Shown here: positions 19,172 through 26,499 of the stretch, in pieces
How positions within the stretch are numbered: the stretch's first letter is position 1
Layout of the letters: each line of letters opens with the position of its first letter
Origin: Candidatus Zixiibacteriota bacterium
Lineage (GTDB): Bacteria; Zixibacteria; MSB-5A5; GN15; JAAZOE01
Direction: 5' to 3'
Assembly: GCA_030668485.1 (NCBI GenBank)
Contig: DAOUTW010000032.1
Coordinates: forward strand, 1-47,797
Length of the DNA stretch: 47,797 bases
Translations under genes and position numbers: made by a program
Notes under the pieces: generated by a model
What the model saw: the letters and a program-made list of their open reading frames with translations, nothing else
Told to the model about the DNA's origin: nothing
Database searches by the model: none

Positions 19172-20251
19172 ATGAAAAAACTTTACCTGATGATCGTATT
19201 GTTGGCTGGGCTTGGTCTGGTTATGGGAGGCTGCACCTCTTCAACCGATCCCGCCCACACCAATACTGCCGATCTGGAAGACTTCGGCAATTACGAGGCG
19301 ACCGACGAAACCTCGCCCGATTTCAACAATCCGGATTTGGCCGACCTTCTGGCCGAAACCGAGGAAGAGGAATATGACGATCCGGTCGCATTATCGCCGG
19401 TTGTTGACAGTGTTGAAAATCAAACTCGCCCCGATATTTTCCATTTCCGGATGCTCTGGGGCAACCTGCCTCGCGATACCGCTGTCACCGACCTGACCGA
19501 CTGGTCGGGGACATTGACTATCTCCCGGGGAGCTATCGTTGTCACTCACCTGATCAGGTTTGAACCGGGCCAGGATTATCTTCTCCCCCGCTGGAACGAT
19601 GAAGGCTATTATGTCCCCGAAGAACTGCGCTGGGTATCGAAAACCTCTTGCTGCCTCGATGGCATCGCCACCAAGCTCTTCATCCCGCCGTCGGTGACCG
19701 ATGAGGTCGTGACGGTGAGCTTTAAGGCAGGGAGATTCGGCATTACGTTCACTATGGATCAACTCGAAGACCTGGATACTTTGATAAATCTCAGCTACGG
19801 CAACGCCGTATTGCTCCAGGCCGCTCGTTTTGAACCCCGACCGAACCTTCATACGCGAGGCCACCTGCGCGGTGTCTGGACCAAAGACGATACCGGGCAG
19901 GGAATCTTCTATGGCCGCTGGACCTCCGCCGGTGGAGTCCCGATGGGAGCTATCAAAGGCGAATGGGGGGTCGATTCGACTGGCAATAACATCTTTGTCG
20001 GCAAATGGATCGATCGTTCCGGCCGTTTCCAGGGCTTTGTCAAAGGTACTTGGGAAGAACACGGTGTCTGCCTCGGAATGCATTGTCCTCAATGGGCCGG
20101 ATTATTCGAGGGCAGGATTTTTAATTCGGAACGCGAACCAATCGGCCTTTTGGGCGGTCGCTACTGGAAAATGCCCTGTAGCCGGACCGGCCGTTTTGAA
20201 GGCCGCTGGTGTGTCGGCGGATGCCTCGACACCGGAGGCCGCGACGACTGA
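19172..20251 (+). CDS. Lipoprotein with G-x-W/F beta repeats
   Basis: 359 residues. The lipobox is VMGGC (Cys about 21), followed by an Asp/Glu-rich linker. The region about 85-210 is beta-rich. The C-terminal ~140 residues are repeats of about 20 residues built on GxFxGxW or GxxxGxW (RGHLRGVW, GIFYGRW, GAIKGEW, NIFVGKW, GFVKGTW, LFEGRIF, GRFEGRW), suggesting a regular beta-sheet or propeller-like surface. Late cysteines (CLGMHC, CSRTG, CVGGC) may form disulfides. No named family was recognised. It was probably exported to the outer membrane or cell surface. AGGAG precedes the ATG at 9-10 nt, and a good terminator follows. Confidence 0.85.
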   Translation: MKKLYLMIVLLAGLGLVMGGCTSSTDPAHTNTADLEDFGNYEATDETSPDFNNPDLADLLAETEEEEYDDPVALSPVVDSVENQTRPDIFHFRMLWGNLPRDTAVTDLTDWSGTLTISRGAIVVTHLIRFEPGQDYLLPRWNDEGYYVPEELRWVSKTSCCLDGIATKLFIPPSVTDEVVTVSFKAGRFGITFTMDQLEDLDTLINLSYGNAVLLQAARFEPRPNLHTRGHLRGVWTKDDTGQGIFYGRWTSAGGVPMGAIKGEWGVDSTGNNIFVGKWIDRSGRFQGFVKGTWEEHGVCLGMHCPQWAGLFEGRIFNSEREPIGLLGGRYWKMPCSRTGRFEGRWCVGGCLDTGGRDD

Positions 20252-20280
20252 CCAAAAGCTGCAGAAATTACCTTGAACAG

Positions 20281-20323
20281 AAGACCCCGGTGCACCATCA
20301 CTCCGTGCGCCGGGGTCTTTTTC
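20281..20323 (+). terminator. Rho-independent terminator between convergent genes
   Basis: A stem built on AAGACCCCGG and CCGGGGTCTT with additional TGCAC/GTGCG pairing, followed by TTTT. It lies 29 nt after the lipoprotein stop and 16 nt before the stop of the leftward TPR gene. The AAGA at its left end gives a short T-run on the other strand, so it may be bidirectional. Confidence 0.85.
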
Positions 20324-20338
20324 ATTGAGAAATAATTT

Positions 20339-21178
20339 TTACCTGATTCTCATCGGGTCGATTTCCCGCAGAATCGAATCGACATCAAGAAAGGTTGAAT
20401 CCCGCGTATATACCTGCCAATAGGCCTCTCTGGCGGCCGCCGTATCACCCTTGGTTAGTAACACGTTGCCCAACCCGAGCCACCCCGGCATATAGTCGGG
20501 ATAGAGGGTTGTAATTCGGCCAAAATGCGCCGCTGCCTGTTCGAAGTCTCTCTTGTCAACCAGGAATGATGCCAGGTTGGACAGGACCTCCACTTTGTCA
20601 GGCGACTGCCGGTTCAGTCTTTCCATAATAACAATGGCGCTGTCGACCTGACCGGCGGTTGCCAGCGAATTGGCGAGAATGAAAAGAGTTCCCGGGTCAT
20701 CCGGATTGTACTCGAGGATCATATTGCAGGTTTTCATCGCTTGCCCATATTCTCCCCGAAGAAAATTGAGCCGGGCAATATCATAATGGTACTTCCTCTT
20801 GTCGTTTTCCAGATAACCGAGTTGACTGACGGCCCAGATCTGAGCATCATAATCTTCCAACATGCCGCCGGTCTCATACAGGTATCTATACCCCTCGAGC
20901 CGGGTCGGGTAGAGAGCCGTATATTGCTTGAAACAGACATGGGCGCTGTCGATCTGCTTCAAGGCCAGATAGGTTTTGCCGGCCAGCCTGAGATAGATCG
21001 AGTCGGTCGAAATCTGTGGCTTCAAAATCTGCACTTCTTTGAGAGCATCGTCAAATTTCCCGTCATCCACCAGTGTCCGCAATTTAGACAGCCTCTGATC
21101 GGATGACATCTCGGTGTCGCATGCCGTCATGGGCAGCAGACAAAAAACGATAATTAGTAATCTTGATATTTTTCGCAT
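20339..21178 (-). CDS. TPR-repeat lipoprotein
   Basis: 279 residues. The lipobox is MTAC (Cys about 20). The rest is a chain of helix-pair TPR units, clearest at AGKTYLALKQIDSAHVCFKQ, ARLNFLRGEYGQAMKTCNMI, LANSLATAGQVDSAIVIMER and GLGNVLLTKGDTAAAREAY. It is probably an outer-membrane-anchored scaffold in the periplasm; the partner is unknown. There is no Shine-Dalgarno sequence; the -10 box of a promoter lies 6 nt before the ATG, so the mRNA may be leaderless. It is divergent from the dprA-like operon. Confidence 0.88.
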   Translation of the reverse strand: MRKISRLLIIVFCLLPMTACDTEMSSDQRLSKLRTLVDDGKFDDALKEVQILKPQISTDSIYLRLAGKTYLALKQIDSAHVCFKQYTALYPTRLEGYRYLYETGGMLEDYDAQIWAVSQLGYLENDKRKYHYDIARLNFLRGEYGQAMKTCNMILEYNPDDPGTLFILANSLATAGQVDSAIVIMERLNRQSPDKVEVLSNLASFLVDKRDFEQAAAHFGRITTLYPDYMPGWLGLGNVLLTKGDTAAAREAYWQVYTRDSTFLDVDSILREIDPMRIR

Positions 21179-21184
21179 AGCCTA

Positions 21185-21212
21185 AATATACAAAAAAGTT
21201 GCTTTCTGGCAA
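21185..21212 (-). promoter_or_regulatory. Promoter abutting the TPR lipoprotein start
   Basis: Reading leftward: TTGCCA (21212-21207), a 16-nt spacer, TATATT (21190-21185), then 6 nt to the ATG. Each box matches consensus at 5 of 6 positions. The direct 10-mer AACAGGCAAA at 21211-21220 touches the -35 box and is repeated at the divergent promoter. Confidence 0.55.
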
Positions 21213-21275
21213 CAGGCAAAAGAACTTGATACGATTATCATCGAACACCGGTAGTCAGATAGATTTGAATTGAAA

Positions 21276-21320
21276 AACAGGCAAATGCCTGTTGTCATTT
21301 GGTGAGAGAGGTTGTAGATT
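21276..21320 (+). promoter_or_regulatory. Promoter abutting dprA start, with overlapping palindrome
   Basis: TTGTCA (21292-21297), a 17-nt spacer and TAGATT (21315-21320) stand 6 nt before the ATG, again with no Shine-Dalgarno sequence at the right distance. The perfect palindrome AACAGGC-AAAT-GCCTGTT (21276-21293) overlaps the -35 box. Its half AACAGGCAAA also occurs at the divergent promoter, so one regulator may control both. Confidence 0.5.
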
Positions 21321-21326
21321 GGCAAT

Positions 21327-22214
21327 ATGATAAATCCCGGTTCATATTCCCTCACGGCACAGATTCTGGCCCTCAAATTGACCGGTCAGGTCGGCCCCCG
21401 AACTTTTAATATCCTCTTGGCCGTGTACCAAACGGTCAGCGAGATCCATATGGCCGAAGAGCAGGAGTTTCTGGAATTTCCGGGGATCGGCCCCAAACGT
21501 TCCCAGGCAATCGCCGACGCCCATAAGAATCTCGATAAGGCCCAGGAAATTATCGATAATCTCGAAGCCGGCGATACGAGCGTCATTTCGTGCTTGGACA
21601 CCGAATTTCCGGAGACGCTTCAAGAACTCAATGACCCACCCATGCTCCTCTTTTATCGAGGGAAACTTCCTGAATTCAGTCTTAAACGTGTCGCCGTCAT
21701 TGGCTCACAGAATATTTCCGCCGACGGAATCGGCGACGCCATTGATCTCGCACGTCATTTAACAAGGGAAGGAATAGGCATTGTCGGAGGCCTGGCTCGC
21801 GGCATCGATACGGCCGGTCACACCGGCGCCCTCAAGGAAGGCGGTCGCACATTTGCTGTCTTGCCGTGCGGTTTTAATCATATCCATCCGGCTGAAAATG
21901 CCGCTCTGGCCGTTGAGATCGCCGAAAAAGGATGTTTGATCAGCGAATATCTGCCCGATACACCGGTTAGTAACGGCCGCTTGGTGTCGCGCAACAGATT
22001 GATTGTCGGGTTATCGCACGCCGTTGTCGTGGGCGAGGTCTCGCCCGAATCGGTCGGGACAATTGACACGGCTCAGTGCTGCCATGAGTTGGGAAAACTG
22101 CTTTTTGTCATCATCGGCAAGCATAATCACCATTATGATAAACTGGCCGAATGTGGAGCAATCCCCCTGACCGGCATCGACGATTACAAAATGGTTTATA
22201 AATCACTGGTATAA
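21327..22214 (+). CDS. dprA: DprA/Smf-like DNA-processing protein
   Basis: 295 residues. In naturally competent bacteria DprA binds incoming single-stranded DNA and loads RecA; many non-competent bacteria also keep it. An N-terminal helix-hairpin-helix-type region (EFPGIGPKRSQAIADA, about 50-65) precedes the Rossmann-like DprA core with KRVAVIGSQNIS, GIVGGLARGIDTAGHTGAL, FAVLPCGFNHIHPAEN, KGCLISEYLPDTP and SRNRLIVGLSHAVVVGE. The usual C-terminal winged-helix domain appears to be missing, as the protein ends soon after the core. It heads a five-gene plus-strand run. Confidence 0.92.
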   Translation: MINPGSYSLTAQILALKLTGQVGPRTFNILLAVYQTVSEIHMAEEQEFLEFPGIGPKRSQAIADAHKNLDKAQEIIDNLEAGDTSVISCLDTEFPETLQELNDPPMLLFYRGKLPEFSLKRVAVIGSQNISADGIGDAIDLARHLTREGIGIVGGLARGIDTAGHTGALKEGGRTFAVLPCGFNHIHPAENAALAVEIAEKGCLISEYLPDTPVSNGRLVSRNRLIVGLSHAVVVGEVSPESVGTIDTAQCCHELGKLLFVIIGKHNHHYDKLAECGAIPLTGIDDYKMVYKSLV

Positions 22215-22225
22215 AAAGGTCGCTC

Positions 22226-22846
22226 GTGGCTGAACAGATAACCGACAGCTATCTTACCCTTGACACCGAAAATATTCATGAGATAAAAATCAAGGGGTCT
22301 CGATTTATCGCTTTGGGATATCCGGCTGAAACCGAGACAGCGGCGCTGGCGATCCTGGATAAAATCAGAAAAAAAGAACATGCCGCCACTCATCATTGTT
22401 ATGCCTATGTCGTCGGGCTGGAGGCGGAGAAATTCAAATACAGCGATGATGGCGAACCGTCCGGTACGGCCGGACGCCCGATTTATCAGGTGATTACCGG
22501 CCGAAACCTGAAAAAGGTTCTGGTCGTGGTGGTTCGTTATTATGGCGGCACCAAACTTGGCACCGGAGGACTAACCAGGGCCTATTCGCAGGCAACGGCG
22601 GAAATGCTGGATGCCTCCCGGATCATTGAAACCCTGATCTGCGACAGTTTGCGCTTTACCGTTCCTTTTAGTCTATACGATCAGATTATGCGTATCATCA
22701 GCCGTGGTGAATACCGGATCGTATCGCAGGACTTCGCCGATCTGGTGACCCTGGAGGTGGAAATCAGAAAATCGCAAGTCGAAACATTCGCTGCACAATT
22801 AATCGAGCTGACCGGAGGACAGATTGAAATCACGAAAAACGGTTGA
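22226..22846 (+). CDS. yigZ: YigZ/IMPACT family protein
   Basis: 206 residues, cytosolic. The UPF0029/IMPACT N-terminal domain is clear: KIKGSRFIALGYPAE, ATHHCYAYVVG, SDDGEPSGTAGRPIYQVI and VVVVRYYGGTKLGTGGLTRAYSQA. The C-terminal ~65 residues form the small alpha-beta domain of bacterial YigZ. The family is linked to translation stress and peptidase or nucleotide binding, with no settled biochemical role. GTG is the start, in line with the family N-terminus. It lies 11 nt after dprA and overlaps the next gene by 23 nt. Confidence 0.93.
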   Translation: MAEQITDSYLTLDTENIHEIKIKGSRFIALGYPAETETAALAILDKIRKKEHAATHHCYAYVVGLEAEKFKYSDDGEPSGTAGRPIYQVITGRNLKKVLVVVVRYYGGTKLGTGGLTRAYSQATAEMLDASRIIETLICDSLRFTVPFSLYDQIMRIISRGEYRIVSQDFADLVTLEVEIRKSQVETFAAQLIELTGGQIEITKNG

Positions 22847-23759
22847 CCTCCTTGGGCTCGGCATCGCACCGGTTGATATATTTATGTCAATCAAGGACTT
22901 TCCGGCTCGCGGCCAAAAAGGCAACGCCATCCCCGGAAGTTGTCTTGTCGCCGGAGGCGGACCGGTGCCCAACGCATCATGTGCTTTTGCCTCTCTGGGA
23001 GGAACGGCAGCGGTGATTTCCACGTTCGGTGACGACCACTGGGGACGTTTCGCCTGCCGGGAGCTGGACCGGTTCGGCGTCAGGCATGATCTGTGTCTGA
23101 TCAGAATGAATTGCCCATCTGCCCTGGCCACCGCCTGGATCGATATCAAAAACGGTGACCGTACCATCGTCCTCGATCGCCATCCGCGCTTGTTTATCAA
23201 ACCGGCCGATATCAAATTGAGCCGCCTCCCCCAACCGAAACTGATCCTGATCGATGGCCGTCATGTCGAAGCCAATAATAAACTGGCCCGCTGGGGGAAA
23301 AAAGTCGGGGCAAAGGTTATGCTCGATGTCGGTTCAGTGCGCAACCGGGTGGATGATCTGTTTCCTCATATCGATTATCTGATCTGCGCGGAAGAATATG
23401 CTCGCAAATATGCCAATACCAGATCAGTCAAAAAGGCGGCAAAGGCATTCCGGTCGATTGGCATAAGTGAAGTTGTCGTGACATCGGGAACTGCTGGATC
23501 TTTTGGTGTCGATACCGATGGACATGAAATGCACCAGAAGGCATACAAAGTCAAAGCGGTCGATGTTACCGGGGCAGGCGATGTTTATCATGGCGCCTAT
23601 CTCTTCGGAATAATCAAAGAATGGGATCTGGCGAAAAGAATGAAATTTGCCTCAGCCGCCTCGGCCCTGAAATGCCGTAAACCGGGAGCGCGTCTCGGTG
23701 TGCCCTCTTTGCGGCAAACTATCAAATTTATGAATAATCACCGAGCCTTCCATGCTTGA
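22824..23759 (+). CDS. PfkB-family carbohydrate/nucleoside kinase
   Basis: A ribokinase-fold sugar kinase, 311 residues. The N-terminal substrate region has LGLGIAPVDIFMSIKDFP and VAGGGPVPNASCAFASLGG. The C-terminal ATP and catalytic site is VDVTGAGDVYHGAYL, with the catalytic Asp in GAGD and the oxyanion-hole Gly residues; the canonical DTGAGD has become DVTGAGD. The substrate cannot be named from sequence. The start is TTG, well supported by GGAGG (22813-22817) at 6 nt, and it lies inside the end of yigZ, so translation is coupled. It overlaps the next gene by 8 nt. Confidence 0.9.
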   Translation: MKSRKTVDLLGLGIAPVDIFMSIKDFPARGQKGNAIPGSCLVAGGGPVPNASCAFASLGGTAAVISTFGDDHWGRFACRELDRFGVRHDLCLIRMNCPSALATAWIDIKNGDRTIVLDRHPRLFIKPADIKLSRLPQPKLILIDGRHVEANNKLARWGKKVGAKVMLDVGSVRNRVDDLFPHIDYLICAEEYARKYANTRSVKKAAKAFRSIGISEVVVTSGTAGSFGVDTDGHEMHQKAYKVKAVDVTGAGDVYHGAYLFGIIKEWDLAKRMKFASAASALKCRKPGARLGVPSLRQTIKFMNNHRAFHA

Positions 23760-24354
23760 TTCATTATTAAATCTCGACCGGGCTGTTTTCCTGTTTATCA
23801 ATAACGCCTTGGCCAATCCGATTACCGATGCCCTGATGCCGCTTATCACCAATGATAATTTTCTTCGAGTGATTTATGGTCTCGCTCTTCTCTCTCTACT
23901 GATTTTCGGGCGGAAGAGATTTATCTGGGTAGTAATCTTCTCAGCCATCGTGGTCGCGCTGACCGATCAGAGTTCCAGCGCCTGGCTCAAACCGGCTTTC
24001 GAACGTCTGCGCCCCTGCAGAGCGATGGATGTCCATCTTTTGGTCGGATGTGGTTCCGGCTATTCTTTTCCATCGTCGCATGCCGCCAATTTATTCGGCC
24101 AGGCGGTTTTCTTCGGACTCCTTTACAAAAAATATTCGCTATATTTCCTCGGTTTTGCTTTTCTTGTGGGTATGTCGCGAATCTTCGTGGGCGTTCATTA
24201 CCCGCTCGATATTCTGGGTGGGATGATACTCGGCGGCACTGAGGGACTGATAGTGGCCAGCCTCCTGTGGAAATTACATCTCGGCGAAAAACTGAAACCC
24301 GACCCGCTGCTTCAATCCGTTTTCGAATGCCGCCGGCGCGGTAGAAATCATTGA
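23752..24354 (+). CDS. PAP2-superfamily membrane phosphatase
   Basis: An integral membrane lipid phosphatase, 200 residues, with about five or six hydrophobic segments. The three acid-phosphatase signatures are present: KPAFERLRPC (KxxxxxxRP), SFPSSHAAN (PSxH) and SRIFVGVHYPLD (SRxxxxxHxxxD). It most resembles BacA-independent undecaprenyl-diphosphate phosphatases of the PgpB type, acting on the periplasmic side to recycle the cell-wall lipid carrier, though phosphatidylglycerophosphate or other lipid phosphates are possible substrates. It starts inside the kinase gene and is followed after 7 nt by the macrodomain gene. Confidence 0.9.
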   Translation: MLDSLLNLDRAVFLFINNALANPITDALMPLITNDNFLRVIYGLALLSLLIFGRKRFIWVVIFSAIVVALTDQSSSAWLKPAFERLRPCRAMDVHLLVGCGSGYSFPSSHAANLFGQAVFFGLLYKKYSLYFLGFAFLVGMSRIFVGVHYPLDILGGMILGGTEGLIVASLLWKLHLGEKLKPDPLLQSVFECRRRGRNH

Positions 24355-24361
24355 GGATCAT

Positions 24362-24859
24362 ATGAAGGTCAAAATATATTCAGGTGACATTACCGAAGCC
24401 AATGCCGACGCCATTGTCAATGCCGCCAATAACCATCTCTGGATGGGTTCAGGTGTGGCCGGTGCGATCAAACGTAAAGGGGGCCAGATTGTCGAGGACG
24501 AGGCGGTGGCACAAGGGCCGGTCGAGGTCGGCGAGGCGGTAGCCACCACCGCAGGCGATTTACCTCATACCAATGTTATCCATGCCGCCGGGATGGGTCA
24601 GGATTTACGCACTTCCGAGGAACTTGTTTATCAGAGTACCCTCAGCAGTCTGAATCTGGCTGAGAAATTAGGTTTGAAATCAATCGCCTTCCCGGCTATC
24701 GGCACCGGGGTCGGTGGTCTGTCCATCGCCGACTGTGCCCGCGCCATGTACCGGGCATTGGATGAGTTCGTACCCGATGCCAGGGCAGTCACCGAAGTCC
24801 ATTTCGTGATCTTCAGCGAAACCGACGCCGAGGAATTCAAAAAAGTCTTCGGCGAATAA
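24362..24859 (+). CDS. Macrodomain protein (ADP-ribose binding, YmdB/MacroD-like)
   Basis: A single macrodomain of 165 residues. It starts with IYSGDITEANADAIVNAANN, has the Gly-rich SGVAGAIKRKGG loop, TNVIHAAGM, and SIAFPAIGTGVGGLSIADCA for the diphosphate-binding loop. Related enzymes hydrolyse O-acetyl-ADP-ribose or remove ADP-ribose from proteins or nucleic acids; others only bind. It is the last gene of the dprA run; its stop is 12 nt from that of the convergent gene. Confidence 0.93.
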   Translation: MKVKIYSGDITEANADAIVNAANNHLWMGSGVAGAIKRKGGQIVEDEAVAQGPVEVGEAVATTAGDLPHTNVIHAAGMGQDLRTSEELVYQSTLSSLNLAEKLGLKSIAFPAIGTGVGGLSIADCARAMYRALDEFVPDARAVTEVHFVIFSETDAEEFKKVFGE

Positions 24860-24871
24860 TCGTCGCAGCTT

Positions 24872-25597
24872 CTAAGGCTGATAAACTTTCCCGTCGACAT
24901 TCCTTATCCGGCAACGACCGGAACCGTCATCAAGCACTTCCACATCCTGAGTAACGTCGCTGACATAAATATCTCCCGACCCGTCGCTGACAATAACATT
25001 GCCGTCGATCTTGCGAACGTTGATCTCGCCGGAACCGTCGTCAATTTCGACATCGCCGGTGATATTGGTTACCCGTACCCGACCGGAACCATCGTCGATT
25101 TCGATATCGCCGACAATATCCTCAATCTCGACCTCTCCCGAACCGTCATCGATATTGATATTGGCGGCAATATTCTGAATCCAGATCGAACCGGACCCAT
25201 CATCAATATTCAACGACATACCTTTCGGGATTTTAACCGTAAGATTGATCAATCTCGATCCGGATGAAAACATATTGCCAAAAAACGATTTCGAATCCTC
25301 GAACCGGCTGGTAAGGCGCGCGTATTTCCCCTGTTTCTCAAGCTCCAGTTCCATGTTTTCTTCGACAAACTCTTCGGCTTTCTTCTTCTTCACACCCTCG
25401 ATGATAATCTCGGCTTCGACTTCGATGGTGGTCATCCCTTCGATCCCCTGAACTTCCAGGTATCCGGCTCCGCAATTGATTTTTAATTTATCGATACCGT
25501 CAGTCGAAAGCTCCATCGTTTTGGTGGTGGAATAATCGGCCAGCGCCGATGCCGCCAGAAAGAAAACCAAAACACCCACTGCAATGATTCGTGACAT
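24872..25597 (-). CDS. Exported DUF4097-like beta-repeat protein
   Basis: 241 residues. A signal peptide (1-20, ending SALA) is followed by a beta-strand domain (about 25-115) and then six 17-18-residue repeats on the pattern IDDGSGxIxIxxIxGDV (for example INIDDGSGEVEIEDIVG and EIDDGSGEINVRKIDG). These strands would stack into a right-handed beta-helix or solenoid, as predicted for the DUF4097/DUF2807 family of putative auto-transporter adhesin-like heads. It lies in the periplasm or on the surface; the function is unknown. GGGGAG lies 5 nt before the ATG. Its Asp-Gly-Ser-Gly turns could bind calcium, but that is inference. Confidence 0.88.
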   Translation of the reverse strand: MSRIIAVGVLVFFLAASALADYSTTKTMELSTDGIDKLKINCGAGYLEVQGIEGMTTIEVEAEIIIEGVKKKKAEEFVEENMELELEKQGKYARLTSRFEDSKSFFGNMFSSGSRLINLTVKIPKGMSLNIDDGSGSIWIQNIAANINIDDGSGEVEIEDIVGDIEIDDGSGRVRVTNITGDVEIDDGSGEINVRKIDGNVIVSDGSGDIYVSDVTQDVEVLDDGSGRCRIRNVDGKVYQP

Positions 25598-25631
25598 AAT
25601 AACTCCCCGACATATAATTGATCGTTTAATA

Positions 25632-26033
25632 CTAACTTACGAGATCCCAACCGCCCGGTTTCATATAATAAGCGGCAGAGGATTGGCTGAGTTCAACATT
25701 GTATAAAAGCGGGATAAGATCGATCCGCAATCCGAAGGGAATCCCAGTACATCTTTCCATATAGTTTTTTGTTATTGAAATCTCCTGTACGGCAACCGCA
25801 TCGAATAATCTTATATCATAAATAATATATATATTATAGGCATTCTTATAAAAAAGGAGTTGACATTCAATAATGATAGTTTTATTTTTCAATATAGGCA
25901 TCAGGTCAAATTGTATCGATTTATCAATTTTATTAATATCGCCCTGTGAGAGGGGGGGATCAAAATTTTCACGGTCCTTTTTACGGCGTATATTATTTAT
26001 AAACCTCGCGGACCTCCGCCATCCGTCCTGCAT
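25632..26033 (-). CDS. Doubtful ORF, 133 residues, no recognised family
   Basis: An uninterrupted frame of 133 codons in an AT-rich stretch, rich in Ile, Tyr, Asn and Lys, unlike its neighbours. There is no signal peptide, no known motif and no ribosome binding site near the ATG. It lies between a DUF4097-like gene and the peptide-modification operon, divergent from the latter, and a candidate promoter for that operon (25860-25888) would fire from within it on the other strand. It could be a real foreign gene, a gene fragment or chance. Confidence 0.25.
   Translation of the reverse strand: MQDGWRRSARFINNIRRKKDRENFDPPLSQGDINKIDKSIQFDLMPILKNKTIIIECQLLFYKNAYNIYIIYDIRLFDAVAVQEISITKNYMERCTGIPFGLRIDLIPLLYNVELSQSSAAYYMKPGGWDLVS
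25860..25888 (+). promoter_or_regulatory. Candidate promoter of the RiPP operon
   Basis: A perfect TTGACA (25860-25865), a 17-nt spacer and TATTTT (25883-25888, 4 of 6) point toward the precursor gene. The predicted leader of about 210 nt is long, so a closer start site may exist. Confidence 0.4.
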
Positions 26034-26103
26034 GGTTTTATCAACTGATAATTCCTCACATCAGGAGAAACACGGACCTTAACCCTTTTTCATGGAGTTT
26101 GCT

Positions 26104-26346
26104 ATGGCGAGTGAGCAAATCAAACAAGCGCTCAGAGAAAGCGGCCTCATCTTCTCCACCGATCAGGCTTCCACGCCTGAATCATCCGAGGAGCCTTTGG
26201 GCGGACTTTGCATACTCTTTTGCAGAGAGCAGTGCTGGCTGGGTTGCATTAATCTATGCGATTCAGGAGCATGCTTCGGCAGTTCGTGCGTCGGAACCTG
26301 TGCCCTGCAGTGTATGGTTGGTTGCGTTGTTGATCGTCGCCAATAA
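26104..26346 (+). CDS. Cysteine-ladder RiPP precursor peptide
   Basis: An 80-residue peptide. Residues 1-34 have the look of a leader: polar, with an amphipathic segment EQIKQALRESGLIFSTD, an acidic SSEE stretch and then PLGG. Residues 35-80 look like the core: cysteines at 36, 40, 44, 48, 52, 57, 62, 66, 70 and 74, i.e. CX3C steps with two CX4C steps in the middle, ending VVDRRQ. There is no other cysteine. The second ATG is the better start because GGAG (26094-26097) stands 6 nt before it; the first ATG overlaps that site. Directly downstream lie a radical SAM/SPASM maturase and an ABC exporter. This layout and spacing suggest a sactipeptide/ranthipeptide-like thioether peptide; disulfides or metal binding are alternatives. 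The product is unknown. Confidence 0.8.
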   Translation: MASEQIKQALRESGLIFSTDQASTPESSEEPLGGLCILFCREQCWLGCINLCDSGACFGSSCVGTCALQCMVGCVVDRRQ

Positions 26347-26417
26347 GCGATCAAGTATCACAACAAGAATCAAACATTGGCGTATCAAGACTGCCCATCC
26401 GGGCGACATTTGAGAAC

Positions 26418-26450
26418 GCAACGGGACGCATATGTCTCGCGTCCCGTTGC
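26418..26450 (+). promoter_or_regulatory. Intercistronic hairpin between precursor and maturase
   Basis: A perfect 12-bp stem (GCAACGGGACGC / GCGTCCCGTTGC) with a 9-nt loop lies 71 nt after the precursor stop and 49 nt before the maturase start. No T-tract follows, so it may protect the 3' end of the precursor mRNA or partly attenuate read-through, giving more precursor than enzyme. Confidence 0.7.
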
Positions 26451-26499
26451 CTGATTGCGAAATCAACATGAGTTGTGGAACGGAAGGAGACCGGTTGCT

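Noticed and set aside
26099-26413. A 104-codon plus-strand frame overlapping the cysteine-rich peptide gene
   Set aside because: It is out of frame with the well-supported precursor, starts without a good ribosome binding site and has no family features.
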